Assembly (NCBI RefSeq): GCF_900113925.1
Contig: NZ_FORD01000012.1
Coordinates: 27,673 to 91,672 of the forward strand
DNA from: Nitrosomonas sp. Nm34
GTDB taxonomy: Bacteria; Pseudomonadota; Gammaproteobacteria; Burkholderiales; Nitrosomonadaceae
Length of the DNA stretch: 64,000 bases
Direction of reading: 5' to 3'
Position numbers and translations under genes: made by a program. How positions within the stretch are numbered: position 1 is the stretch's first letter; each line of letters opens with the position of its first letter. The notes under the pieces were generated by a model. That model saw only the letters and a program-made list of their open reading frames with translations, was not told the DNA's origin and ran no database searches. Below, piece after piece: positions 44,922 to 54,363 of the stretch.

Positions 44922-45368
44922 ATGTATCTCGACAAAATTCATTCTCTACAAACAGGCGTTAGTCTTGAAGTCTCAACAATAGCTTTGCGTGCCCTAATTA
45001 GAGATGTCATGGTGGGTCAACGAATTACTGAACTTGCCAAGATTTGTGGTCCGATGGATCTTTACGATTATCTCTCCGTTGTTGTCTACAAAGGTGCTGA
45101 AGGTTTGATCTGCAGGCGTCATGCTTGGGTTGATGAAATCAAGCATGATCTGCTTGCAGGACGTCCGGTTTCTTTTAGGGGTTTCGACAAACTATTCTGG
45201 CGTACTCTCGATGAAGAAGATCCTGATGGCGACGAATGGTATCGATTGACTTCTGGAGAAGAGTTCCTGTCTCAATTAATCTCTTTACTCGGTATTCTAC
45301 GTTCGGCTAATCGAAGATTGCTACAGAAAGTGGATGTTTTACCTGATCTAGAGATCGGATGGGCCTAA
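44922..45368 (+). CDS. hypothetical protein
   Basis: A 148-residue soluble protein with no recognised domain, mostly helical, with an acidic central stretch (TLDEEDPDGDEWYRL) and a Leu-rich C-terminal helix. The ATG has no visible ribosome-binding site, so the start could be further downstream. Base use is like that of neighbouring genes and the frame is cleanly open, which supports it as a real gene. Nothing in the surroundings suggests a role. Confidence 0.5.
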   Translation: MYLDKIHSLQTGVSLEVSTIALRALIRDVMVGQRITELAKICGPMDLYDYLSVVVYKGAEGLICRRHAWVDEIKHDLLAGRPVSFRGFDKLFWRTLDEEDPDGDEWYRLTSGEEFLSQLISLLGILRSANRRLLQKVDVLPDLEIGWA

Positions 45369-45469
45369 GAGCTTTTTTATTTGAGCTAATCAGTTGCAGC
45401 GGGGAATGTGGTATATATTTTTCCATTCCTCTTTGCAATGTTCAGATATGTATTTCCAGATTGTGAGAA

Positions 45470-45625
45470 CTACTCAACATCTTCCGGTTCCACTTCATGC
45501 CTATTGCCGTGAATATCAGCTTGCGCAGATATATAAATTTGCTCATTAACTGGCTTGCCATTACGCCGGAATTGACGAAATATCCAATATAAGAAAAGCA
45601 ATAGTAATGGAAGGACTGATTCCAT
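45470..45625 (-). CDS. small membrane peptide, possibly a gene truncated by a repeat
   Basis: Open frame of 51 codons beginning MESVLPLLLLFLYWIFRQFR and ending HEVEPEDVE with TAG. One membrane segment (about 4-16) followed by a positive patch gives a clear inside-positive topology. The ATG lies exactly in the terminal repeat of the family 1 element at 45618-45722 (GAAATGGAATC), so the 5' part or the original start was probably replaced by the insertion. No ribosome-binding site is obvious. It may not be expressed. Confidence 0.4.
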   Translation of the reverse strand: MESVLPLLLLFLYWIFRQFRRNGKPVNEQIYISAQADIHGNRHEVEPEDVE

Positions 45626-45722
45626 TTCTAAATCAAAACTGACTTTGTCAGCTTCACCTTGCCGTATTATTTATACTGTCTACGGCTCGCCATCGTGTCT
45701 TTTTTAATTTGGGATTGAAATA
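45618..45722 (-). repeat. MITE-like element family 1, copy F
   Basis: Reverse orientation: ATTCCATTTCTAAATCAAAACTGAC, then CTTCACCTTGCCGTATTAT, GGCTCGCCATCGTGTC and TTTGGGATTGAAATAA. Both terminal repeats are recognisable. Confidence 0.85.
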
Positions 45723-45932
45723 AGAAGATAGTTTCTATAGCTATTGGTATTTCTGCATTTTAAAACCTATCCGGATTCATGGTGATACCGAACTTCGTGA
45801 TAGAAAATTGTGATAACGTATGGCTGAAGCTGCCGTTTTATAAATAATTTTCACTCTGGTAGTAAACGTTGCCAAAATTCTTGTAAAAAATCCATATGCT
45901 CGCAATCAGAAAATAATGATATTGGCTGTCAC

Positions 45933-47243
45933 ATGAATCCGAAGAAAGAACTACCATATTTTACTGAGGGTGTAAGTCGGCGCGAAGTTTGGTCCTGGGC
46001 AATGTTCGATTTTGCCAATTCAGGCTATACCACTGTCGTTATTACTGCCATTTTTAATGCCTACTTTGTAGCGGTCGTGGCTGATAATCAGGATTGGGGT
46101 ACATTTGCATGGACAGCATCATTAGCAGTTTCTTATATCCTTATTATTCTAACTGCACCAGCGCTCGGTGCTTATGCAGATATTTACGCCATGAAGAAGC
46201 GCTTATTATTGCTGACAACTATCGGTTGTGTCTTATTTACTGCATTACTTTATTTTGTCGGACCGGGTGATTTGTGGTTAGCAATTCTCTTTATTATTCT
46301 CACCAACTTTTTCTTTGGGAGTGGTGAAAATTTGATAGCTGCTTTTTTGCCTGAGTTAGCACGAAGCGATGCGCTAGGGAAAGTATCTGGCTGGGGATGG
46401 AGTCTTGGTTATATGGGTGGTTTATTCACCTTGGGTTGCTCCCTTGCGTATGTGACATGGGCGCAAGGGAAAGGGCAGGAAGCCGATCAATTCGTGCCAG
46501 TGACCATGCTCATAACTGCACTCATTTTCGCTATTGCTTGTATTCCTACTTTTCTTTACTTGAAAGAACGAGCGCTGCCGCAGTTGCATCAAACGAGTGA
46601 TCATATCATCCGGGAAGCTTTTGCACGATTGGGCAATACGCTCAAGCATGTACACCATTACCAAGATCTGGTGCGCTTTCTTGTCTGCCTTATTTTTTAT
46701 CAAGCGGGCATTCAAGCAGTGATTGCATTGGCAGCAATTTATGCCCAGCAAGCGATGGGATTTAACACTACAGACACGATCTTATTGGTCCTGCTAGTGA
46801 ATATTACTGCTGCAATAGGGGCATTTATTTTTGGTAATTTGCAGGATAAATTGGGTCATGTTCCTACTATCGCACTTACGCTCATTGGTTGGATCATTAT
46901 GATTTTATTGGCATGGATGGCTAAAAGCTCTGCCATGTTCTGGTTAGCCGCCAATATTGCTGGTTTGTGCTTAGGTGCATCTCAATCTGCCGCGCGGGCA
47001 TTGGTTGGATTATTCAGTCCTTCTTCTCGACGGGCCGAATTTTTTGGGCTATGGGGATTGGCGGTAAAGCTGTCCTCTATCCTGGGCCCGATCACTTATG
47101 GCCTGGTTAGCTGGATGTCACGTGGCGATCATCGTCTTGCTATGCTGATTACGGGTGGTTATTTTCTTATTGGTTTAGTGATTTTAATGCGGGTGGATGT
47201 GCAAAGGGGACAACAAGCGGCATTGTATGATCCTGAGAAATAA
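45933..47243 (+). CDS. MFS transporter, UMF1/Atg22-like
   Basis: A 436-residue integral membrane transporter with about twelve hydrophobic segments in two halves. Features of the UMF1 family are SWAMFDFANSGYTTVVIT near the N-terminus, APALGAYADIYAMKKRLL in the first cytoplasmic loop, and NLQDKLGHVPTIALTLIGW in the second half, the repeated major-facilitator loop. The substrate is unknown; bacterial members are assumed to export small molecules. ATG 45933 has no strong ribosome-binding site. Transcribed alone and convergent with the TIGR04073 gene. Confidence 0.85.
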   Translation: MNPKKELPYFTEGVSRREVWSWAMFDFANSGYTTVVITAIFNAYFVAVVADNQDWGTFAWTASLAVSYILIILTAPALGAYADIYAMKKRLLLLTTIGCVLFTALLYFVGPGDLWLAILFIILTNFFFGSGENLIAAFLPELARSDALGKVSGWGWSLGYMGGLFTLGCSLAYVTWAQGKGQEADQFVPVTMLITALIFAIACIPTFLYLKERALPQLHQTSDHIIREAFARLGNTLKHVHHYQDLVRFLVCLIFYQAGIQAVIALAAIYAQQAMGFNTTDTILLVLLVNITAAIGAFIFGNLQDKLGHVPTIALTLIGWIIMILLAWMAKSSAMFWLAANIAGLCLGASQSAARALVGLFSPSSRRAEFFGLWGLAVKLSSILGPITYGLVSWMSRGDHRLAMLITGGYFLIGLVILMRVDVQRGQQAALYDPEK

Positions 47244-47377
47244 AGCATAAAGAGGTGATAGGCTTCTTTAGAAGTCCTCAAAGTTCTCCACAATCGATCA
47301 GGTTTATGCAGAGTTAATCAATGCTTTCATGAAAAAGGAAGATATTCCGGTTTGGTCTTGTAACTCTTTTCATATTT

Positions 47378-47428
47378 AACAGATCGTGAAAAATAGCCAT
47401 AATCATTACTTTATTTCAACGATCTGTT
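47378..47428. terminator. inverted repeat between convergent genes
   Basis: AACAGATCGTGAAA (47378-47391) pairs with TTTCAACGATCTGTT (47414-47428) with one bulge and a loop of about 22 bases. It lies between the convergent MFS and TIGR04073 genes, so a shared terminator is possible; no clear T run follows. Confidence 0.35.
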
Positions 47429-47450
47429 GAATTTTCAATCAGCTTAATAC

Positions 47451-47831
47451 TTATCCATAAGTGGTTTCTTTATGGAAATCTTGCCAGATATAGGGTGGGG
47501 AAACAACTGGAGAGGTAGGAATGAAAAATGTAACAGCGTCCAATGCACCCAGTACTGTACGGCCAACTGTGTGGATAAGGCCGGTGAGCAACCCGACTGT
47601 TAAACCATAAGGCGCGCCATCGCGTTGGCTAGTCAAGATGACTGTTTTGGGAAGCTCCACCCAACCGGTCGCTGTATTAACAAGTCCATTCATCAGTTTT
47701 TCACCTGCCATGGTTGGGTAATTCTTCTCCATTTTTTCACCATACATGGTATAGCTTTGTGCCATTGCTGTTTGAGATACTAAAAAGAATAATACAGTGA
47801 GTGATAAAAGTAGTGTTACGAGTTTTTTCAT
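47451..47831 (-). CDS. exosortase system-associated protein, TIGR04073 type
   Basis: A 126-residue secreted or periplasmic protein with a signal peptide (residues 1-24, ending AMAQ). The mature part has GEKLMNGLVNTATGWVELPK, then GLTVGLLTGLIHTVGRTVLG and DAVTFFIPTSP. These are the blocks of TIGR04073 proteins, found in bacteria with exosortase/PEP-CTERM systems. Its role is unknown. ATG 47831 follows GTAGGAGAAGCA. No exosortase is in the window, so the system would be elsewhere. Family assignment is by recalled motif pattern. Confidence 0.72.
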   Translation of the reverse strand: MKKLVTLLLSLTVLFFLVSQTAMAQSYTMYGEKMEKNYPTMAGEKLMNGLVNTATGWVELPKTVILTSQRDGAPYGLTVGLLTGLIHTVGRTVLGALDAVTFFIPTSPVVSPPYIWQDFHKETTYG

Positions 47832-48052
47832 TGCTTCTCCTACGGTGTGCAGTATTGATGTATAGTATTGAAAAGTTGGTAAAGCTTATACTGATTTAAA
47901 TTCTTATCAAGAATATGAATATATTGAAAATGTGCAATCAATCTAACGTATTTTCATTATATTGAAAACTCTAATATAAATTAATGCTGCTACTAAGTCC
48001 CCGCTCTTCCAATAAATCAAAGTTAACTTCAGCTTAATAAAAAATAAATATA

Positions 48053-48232
48053 GGGTGTCTTTAAAAATTCAGAGTTCTAAACAAGACAAGGCGAGCACAA
48101 AAAATGTTGACGCAGCTTATCACCAATAAGTAAGGAAGCATTTTTTGTGAACAACGACATATTGTGACAAAACGGGGTAAGCAGGCAATCCACGAAGCGG
48201 ATACTCGCAAATATAAATTTTTAGAGGTGACC
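48053..48232 (+). repeat. MITE-like element family 2, complete copy
   Basis: About 180 bp with imperfect inverted ends GGGTGTCTTTAAAAATT (48053-48069) and AATTTTTAGAGGTGACC (48216-48232). It has no coding capacity. A partial reverse copy is at 41101-41199. The ends resemble those of IS5-type elements, but no transposase of matching ends is present. Confidence 0.8.
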
Positions 48233-48359
48233 TATCGTCTAATTTCATAAGAATACTAACACAACAATACAATACATTGCTCCGATTGCGTTGTTTCTGA
48301 GTTGCTTGCAAAATGCAAAATATGAACCAGTAGTCGTCCCATCATTCATGGAATAACTT

Positions 48360-49598
48360 ATGCGCCGTTTGTTATTGTGTGTTGTATTTGTTTTTACCCT
48401 TTCTGCTTGTTTGTCGCCTATTACGCTCAACCGCGCAGTGATGGCATATGATGAAGCAGTTGTCAATGCAGATGCCAAGCAGCTACTCGTTAATATTGCC
48501 CGGGCTCGACATCATCAGCCTCTTCATTTCACCCGAGTTTCGGCTATTGCGGCTACTTTCAATTTCAGTGCGAATGCGGGCGCTTCTCCAGCACTAACAG
48601 GTGCTCAGGGTGGCATGTTGGTACCGATATTTGGCGGTGGTGTTTCAGAAAACCCTACTTTCAGTATTGAGCCAATTGCAGGTGAAGAATTTACCCAACG
48701 ACTCCTTGCCCCGTTCAGTCAACACAAGTTTACGCTGTTGCTTCGGCAGCATTTTGATGTAGATCTGATGCTGCGGATGATGGCACAGGAAGTTACACTA
48801 CTAAATCTTCCCGCTATCCAGCTTGATAAGAGGTACAGGGGCCGTGTTCGCTTGCCGCAGCAAAGATATTCTCAAAAGATTGCTTATTACAACAGCCCAT
48901 CAGATCGAGAGGGCTACGAGATGTTTCGTCGTGTAGCGCTCCATTTCTCAGCCATTCAGGATCAGAAGCAGTTATATGCAGAGCCGCTGACGTTTGAGCG
49001 AAGCTGGACTATTCCTGCAGGCGCTGTTTCAGCAGAGGGGTTTCAGTCTTTGCAAAAAGAATTTACTGTCCGCTACGACCAGAAGGAGGATACATATACG
49101 CTTAGCAAGCACGTGTCCGGACCTATTCTTATTACTAACTATGATCCTGATACACTGCGTTTTGAAGAAGTTGAAGATTTGTATGGTTTGGCAAATTCTT
49201 TGATAGATAACGATGTTATCTTTGATATCCGCTCAGGCTATGTCGGGGGAGAATGGCCCCTTAGAGGTGCTTTCCGGTTAAGAAGCTTTCATGCTATTCT
49301 CAATTTTCTCGGTCACTCACTTGGGGAAGAACCAGAGTATCATGTAGAAAAAGACTCGCGTACTCCTCCTATTCTCAGAGATGAAAATCCTATTAATATT
49401 ATGGAGATTTTCGTGTCAAATAAGCCTATTCCTAATACTGAGCTATCGGCCCACTTGGATGGCCAATATTATGCAATTAATACCAAAGGACCAGATGCGC
49501 ACTGGAATCAGAATGCTTTCCAATTGCTTTATATTCTGTTTCGATTGACTGTTACTGAAGCAAAATCTCTCGCTTTGCCTATTACCATTGCCAAGTGA
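48360..49598 (+). CDS. conserved lipoprotein of unknown function
   Basis: A 412-residue lipoprotein. The signal peptide is RRLLLCVVFVFTLSACLSP with the lipobox LSAC, Cys17 being lipidated. The N-terminal DAKQLLVNIARARHHQPLHF resembles a helical anchor found in related periplasmic lipoproteins; a Gly/Ala-rich stretch (FNFSANAGASPALTG) follows. The remainder is a mix of strands and helices with no enzyme motif. Likely held at the outer or inner membrane facing the periplasm. ATG 48360 has a weak GGAATAA upstream. It follows a family 2 repeat by 127 bp. Function unknown. Confidence 0.7.
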   Translation: MRRLLLCVVFVFTLSACLSPITLNRAVMAYDEAVVNADAKQLLVNIARARHHQPLHFTRVSAIAATFNFSANAGASPALTGAQGGMLVPIFGGGVSENPTFSIEPIAGEEFTQRLLAPFSQHKFTLLLRQHFDVDLMLRMMAQEVTLLNLPAIQLDKRYRGRVRLPQQRYSQKIAYYNSPSDREGYEMFRRVALHFSAIQDQKQLYAEPLTFERSWTIPAGAVSAEGFQSLQKEFTVRYDQKEDTYTLSKHVSGPILITNYDPDTLRFEEVEDLYGLANSLIDNDVIFDIRSGYVGGEWPLRGAFRLRSFHAILNFLGHSLGEEPEYHVEKDSRTPPILRDENPINIMEIFVSNKPIPNTELSAHLDGQYYAINTKGPDAHWNQNAFQLLYILFRLTVTEAKSLALPITIAK

Positions 49599-50355
49599 TT
49601 ATTTTTTTCTAGACTTTTATCTGCTTTTTTACTGACGGAGTACATGACAAAATGAAGATTAATTTTAGGTAGAGTAATTTATAAGAAAGCTACACGCGGT
49701 TTTTAACGTGGTCCGGCCGCATAAGTGATCAAGCAGAGGTCGGGCATAGAGCAACTATAATATTCTCTCCCGCAATGCAGTCATGCTCGAAGGCAAAGCA
49801 TGAATAAAGAGACGACCAAAGCATATTACAACATTTAAACAATTGAATAACACAAAATAGAGTGTAACCCATGCCCGCTTGTTGGCTGTTGGTGGGATGG
49901 GGAATTAGCAGAAATATGTTTTGTCAGAGGTAAAATTTTTTTTGCATTTACAGATGGAAATGCTTATAGAGTTTTAGGATAATTAATTAAAAGCCATCAA
50001 GGAGAAAAAGGCTTTTGTAACCTCTTAATGATACTTTTTTCTGGATATTCTTACTTTGCATGCTCATAGGTGCCCTTGTATCTTTTCATTGATTTTTTTG
50101 CCATATAACTACTCATTATCAAGCTTAACGATTATATAGCTGATGCTTTCCTGGCGCCACAAACTATAGAATAATGTATGTAATTGCATTATTGCTCCAC
50201 TAATTGGTTATCATTTAACATTGGCTCGTTAACTCGTGTATTAAAAGCGGATTGATTTGCTCTATTGCTACTTCTCTATATCAATTGACGATCTAATCAA
50301 TTGACGATTTAATTTGTTGAATAATACTGATTATCCTAAATTTGAGGAGGTTATC
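49599..50355. other. intergenic with a 16-bp tandem repeat
   Basis: About 750 bp without a supported gene. TCAATTGACGATCTAA (50281-50296) is followed at once by TCAATTGACGATTTAA (50297-50312), a tandem direct repeat 44 bp before the next start codon. It could be a double regulator site or simple duplication. Confidence 0.4.
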
Positions 50356-50865
50356 ATGCGACGCATCTATTTTCTTGTTCCGGATATTAACAGTACCAGG
50401 CGTGTTGTTAATGAACTGCTTTTAGCACGAATTGAAGAGAGACACATCCACGTGATTGCCAAGAGCGGCACACCACTCGAGGAATTGCCGGAGGCCAATT
50501 TGCTACAGAAAAGTGATTTTGTTCCTGCAGTGCAACAGGGGTTGGCATTAGGTGGAACGACCGGTCTGCTTGCTGGATTAGTTGCAGTGGCTCTTCCACC
50601 TGCTTCCACCGTTATTGCAGGCGGTATCTTGCTAGGAACAACGGTGGTAAGTGCGGGTATAGGTGCCTGGTTAAGCGGGATGATAGGAGTGAATGTGGGT
50701 AATAGACGGATCAAAGAGTTCGAAGATGCAATAGAGGCAGGTCATTTTCTAATACTCGCCGATGTGCCAGCGGATCGGGTAGATGAGATCGAAAAAAGGA
50801 TAAAACAACATATATCGGAAGTAGAAGTCGAAACGACAGAACCAAAAATTCCTGCGTTCCCATAA
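50356..50865 (+). CDS. membrane protein with central Gly/Ala-rich hairpin, DUF1269-like
   Basis: A 169-residue protein. The N-terminal 50 residues form a small alpha-beta domain (RIYFLVPDINSTRRVVNELL), then come two long Gly/Ala-rich hydrophobic helices (about 59-110: GLALGGTTGLLAGLVAVALP and AGGILLGTTVVSAGIGAWLS), then a soluble tail with FEDAIEAGHFLILADVPADR. This matches DUF1269-type proteins, whose role is unknown. ATG 50356 follows GAGGAGGTTATC; the frame is open upstream to 50314 but lacks a ribosome-binding site there. Alone in its region. Confidence 0.72.
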   Translation: MRRIYFLVPDINSTRRVVNELLLARIEERHIHVIAKSGTPLEELPEANLLQKSDFVPAVQQGLALGGTTGLLAGLVAVALPPASTVIAGGILLGTTVVSAGIGAWLSGMIGVNVGNRRIKEFEDAIEAGHFLILADVPADRVDEIEKRIKQHISEVEVETTEPKIPAFP

Positions 50866-51401
50866 CATGCAAGAGTCAAATCGCTTGGTAGCATTTGAGG
50901 TTGTCTGGTGATGCAGTAAAAATGGATTGGGACAGCTTTCGGGTATATTATCCCTCGTTTTATTTTTGTTGTATCGAATAAAAGCAAACGATGATCGGTA
51001 TGAGCAAAGTCAATCGTAAAGATAATTTACCTTCGGCATGAGAATTCATAAATCTTCAAGTGCCAAGTCGAGGAGGCTGGGTAATAAATGTTTTTGGGCT
51101 AAAAAATGGTATGTTTGAGCCAGAGCTACTCAATACGGTAATGCAATATTTATTGTAAAAAATAAGAGATGTTTGTTAGCAAAATTCAGCTTTTTGGTAA
51201 TTTTGCTATTGATAACTTATACTTTTTTTGTTCGGGAAGAAGAATTCCGCAGTGGAAAAAGGATAAATAATTTGTTTTCTAGAAAATGAACTACGGAAAC
51301 TAGATGTTTCAGCCTGCAGGAAGGAGATAAATTGGTATTTGATATGGGATTTAGCTTAATATCAAAAGAACATCTGGCTAATTTTATTGTAGAGGTCTTT
51401 A
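50866..51401. other. intergenic, no supported feature
   Basis: AT-rich, no gene recognised. A further 316 bp without a gene lies past the family 3 element (51499-51814), also without a clear signal. Confidence 0.3.
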
Positions 51402-51498
51402 CATAACTGGGTTTTTAGAGTTTTTCTCTGTATGTGTCACTCATAAAACCAATCACTTAGAAATACCAAATTATCCAAAAAACCAGTTATGCAGGAGT
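51402..51498 (-). repeat. MITE-like element family 3, copy B
   Basis: Reverse complement of the 39780-39882 element: CATAACTGGGTTTTTAGAG, then TTTCTCTGTATGTGTCACTC and ATAAAACCAATCACTTAG, and finally CCAGTTATGCAGGAG. The ends are inverted repeats of each other (CATAACTGG/CCAGTTATG). Confidence 0.75.
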
Positions 51499-51814
51499 CT
51501 ATTGTATATATCTCTTTGAATGTGAGTTCGAGAAATAGAATACCTCGACTCAAACCGTTGACAGAAATCGTCAATTATATGAAAGATCGTTATAATTCCA
51601 GTTCCCAATAAAAAAGTAAATAATTTTTTAAATAAAATTATTTCTTTACAAGATATTACGTAACTTTATAATTTATTTTTCTATTGCGAATTAGAATAAC
51701 ATCTATCGGATTCTGGATGTACAAGTGTCGAAGAAACTCTTTCCTGGGATCATTGTTTCATCATAAGAAATTCAGTTTGCTATGGTAACTATTTGTATAT
51801 CGAATTCACGCTGA

Positions 51815-54004
51815 TTAGAATTCTGATGGATCAACATCCAAAGCCCATCGTACTTTACGACGGGGAATCTTGCAGAGTTTCATATACCACTCGCTGAGAA
51901 ATAGCTGCAATTTTTTGCGGGAGTGGGATTGTACCAGCAGATGTGCGCGTTCTAGTCCTTTTAGCCGTGTCATTTGTGCAGGGACTGGATCGAATATTTC
52001 TATTTGTTTCCCAGGCTCGACCAGTTTGCTTGCCATGCTGAGAAACTCTATCGCAGAGGCAATATGTGGCGCTTCTGCATTGAGCAGTGCTTGGTGCGAG
52101 TAGGGAGGAAAATGAGTGATCTCCCTTTCTCTTAGCAATATTTGTGCATAAGCATCGTAATCATGCTGTTGCAAAGCGACATACAAAGGATGATTGGGAA
52201 ATTCAGTCTGAATAAGAACTTCTCCTGCTGTTTCAGCGCGACCTGCTCGTCCAGCAACTTGCATCAATTGTGCGAATAATCGTTCTTCAGCACGAAAATC
52301 CATACTATAGAGTGAAGTATCAGCACTAAGCACACCTACTAAGGACAAATTAGGAAAATCATGCCCTTTAGCTAGAAGTTGGGTGCCTACCAGGATATCT
52401 ACTTGTTGTTTATGGATCGCATTTAATATGAGTTGCCAAGCTTCCTTGCCTCGAGTATTGTCCCGATCGACACGGAGAATACGGGCATGAGGAAAAAGTT
52501 TTGCCAATGCAGCTTCAATTCGTTGTGTACCATGACCAAATGGCATGAGATCTTGATCGCCACATTGTGGGCAGGCTGGTGGAAGTTGTTCTGTGTAGCC
52601 ACAATAGTGGCAGCGTAGATTTTTTTGAGTCAGGTGTACAACCAGACGACTGGAGCAACGAGAGCAGGTCGCAAGCCAGGTGCAAGACTTGCACAATAAT
52701 ACAGGAGCATAACCGCGGCGATTAATAAAAACCATGCTTTGCTGCTTTTGAGTTAGCGTTCTTTCTAATGCAATAAGCAGTGGTTCAGATAATCCTTCTT
52801 TGAGCTGAATGGAGCGGGTATTGACATAATGTATGATTGGAAGGGTAGCATTTTTCACTGCACGCGCACGTAATAGTATCCTGCGGTATCGGCCGGTTAT
52901 GGCATTGTAGTAGCTTTCTAATGAAGGGGTTGCAGAGCCTAACAAGATGGGTACATTAGCTTGTTTTGCACGAAAAATGGCGATATCCCGCGCTGAATAG
53001 CGTAACCCATCTTGTTGCTTGAATGAAGGATCATGTTCCTCATCAACGATAATCAGACCCAGCTTGGGTAGTGGCGTGAAAATGGCCAAGCGTGTTCCAA
53101 GTACGATGCTTGCTTCGCCCCGCTGTGCCTGTAGCCAGCCATTCATACGTTCGGTAGGATTGAGTTTGCTGTGCAAGCTGATCAGGTGTGTGGTGGGGAA
53201 GCGCGACCGGAAAATTTCTTCTAGTCTGGGGGTCAAATTGATCTCGGGCACCAGGATAAGTACTTGACATTTTTGTTTGAGTAGCGTTGAAGTAATCTGG
53301 AGATAAACTTCAGTCTTGCCACTACCTGTAATACCATGAAGCAGCCAAGTATTGAATAAGCCTATTTCAGCTTGGATGGTATCGATTGCGGTGATTTGTT
53401 CGGTTGTGAGCTGCAAAATGGGAGAAGCGTTGATGTTTGGTGTGAATTCCGGCCCCTCTAAAATCTTTTCTACCCATCCTTGAGCTAGAAATTCTTGTAA
53501 TAATTTCGGGGCACGTTGAGAGAACTGCTTCGCTTCTTTGCTCGTGATGGTGCCTACTTCTTTAAGGTGAGTAAGCAGGTGATGTTTAGTTTTACTCCGG
53601 CCAGGAATGGAAGACAGTGCTATAGCATAACCTGTTTCGGTCAAACGGAAGAGGAATGACGTGACAAATCGTTGTGGCACAGGTTTAATGCTGCGTAACC
53701 GCGTGGGTATGCCATTCATGATTACCCTTCCAATGGGGTAATGGTAATAGTAACTACAGAATTCAAATAATTCTATGAGAGCTGGAGGTATTGGGGGAAT
53801 ATTCCGTAAAATCTCGTCAGCTTGTTTGAGTTTGTCATGAGAAACGTGAGCCTCATCAGATATGGCTAGGATAATGCCTATCATGAATTTTTTACCAAAA
53901 GGAACACGTGCATATGAACCAATGTCAAGCTGTGTTGCATCGGGCGCAATATAGTCGAATAGACTATCAATAGGGATATCGAGTGCGACGCGGATTATAG
54001 TCAT
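51815..54004 (-). CDS. priA: primosomal replication protein N' (PriA helicase)
   Basis: A 729-residue 3'-to-5' DNA helicase that restarts stalled replication forks. The N-terminal DNA-binding domain is followed by the helicase core with Walker A GITGSGKT (224-231) and DEEH box (321-324), then the zinc-binding region with eight cysteines (CKSC...CSRC...CHYC...CPQC near residues 440-490) and the C-terminal helicase motifs (GTQLLAKGHDFPNLSLVG, QVAGRAGRAE). Length and all motifs agree with the family. ATG 54004 lacks a clear ribosome-binding site. Divergent or tandem partners are not evident; the lipoprotein gene upstream runs the same way. Confidence 0.96.
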   Translation of the reverse strand: MTIIRVALDIPIDSLFDYIAPDATQLDIGSYARVPFGKKFMIGIILAISDEAHVSHDKLKQADEILRNIPPIPPALIELFEFCSYYYHYPIGRVIMNGIPTRLRSIKPVPQRFVTSFLFRLTETGYAIALSSIPGRSKTKHHLLTHLKEVGTITSKEAKQFSQRAPKLLQEFLAQGWVEKILEGPEFTPNINASPILQLTTEQITAIDTIQAEIGLFNTWLLHGITGSGKTEVYLQITSTLLKQKCQVLILVPEINLTPRLEEIFRSRFPTTHLISLHSKLNPTERMNGWLQAQRGEASIVLGTRLAIFTPLPKLGLIIVDEEHDPSFKQQDGLRYSARDIAIFRAKQANVPILLGSATPSLESYYNAITGRYRRILLRARAVKNATLPIIHYVNTRSIQLKEGLSEPLLIALERTLTQKQQSMVFINRRGYAPVLLCKSCTWLATCSRCSSRLVVHLTQKNLRCHYCGYTEQLPPACPQCGDQDLMPFGHGTQRIEAALAKLFPHARILRVDRDNTRGKEAWQLILNAIHKQQVDILVGTQLLAKGHDFPNLSLVGVLSADTSLYSMDFRAEERLFAQLMQVAGRAGRAETAGEVLIQTEFPNHPLYVALQQHDYDAYAQILLREREITHFPPYSHQALLNAEAPHIASAIEFLSMASKLVEPGKQIEIFDPVPAQMTRLKGLERAHLLVQSHSRKKLQLFLSEWYMKLCKIPRRKVRWALDVDPSEF

Positions 54005-54280
54005 TTAACTCAAATTTTCTATCAGAGCTCCTGAATTTAATTGAATTAACAAATTATTCTGATACTCCTTTTTAAGTATATCCTTAGGAATCAGCTAATT
54101 AGGCTTCTAATAAAAAATATGGGCTTAATCAAATTTTTTATATTCATGAAAGGATGGGACTTCAATCTATGCTCAGAATTATTAACATACAATATGGCGA
54201 GTGCTGAATATCGAAAAGCAGTTTGATCAAAATTAATTAGCTGCTATTTAAATGGCTAAGATAGGGGCGGGTCAAGAAGA

Positions 54281-54305
54281 GGCGAGAGCAAAATTTGCTC
54301 TCGCC
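54281..54305 (-). terminator. strong hairpin downstream of the lipoprotein gene
   Basis: Perfect 12-bp arms GGCGAGAGCAAA (54281-54292) and TTTGCTCTCGCC (54294-54305). It lies 58 bp beyond the stop of the minus-strand lipoprotein gene. In that reading direction it is followed by TCTTCTT, only a partial U run. Confidence 0.6.
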
Positions 54306-54363
54306 GAATTGGAAGAATGCTTAATTGTATTGTTTTATCACATCCTGGTAAGTTATTTGTGAA

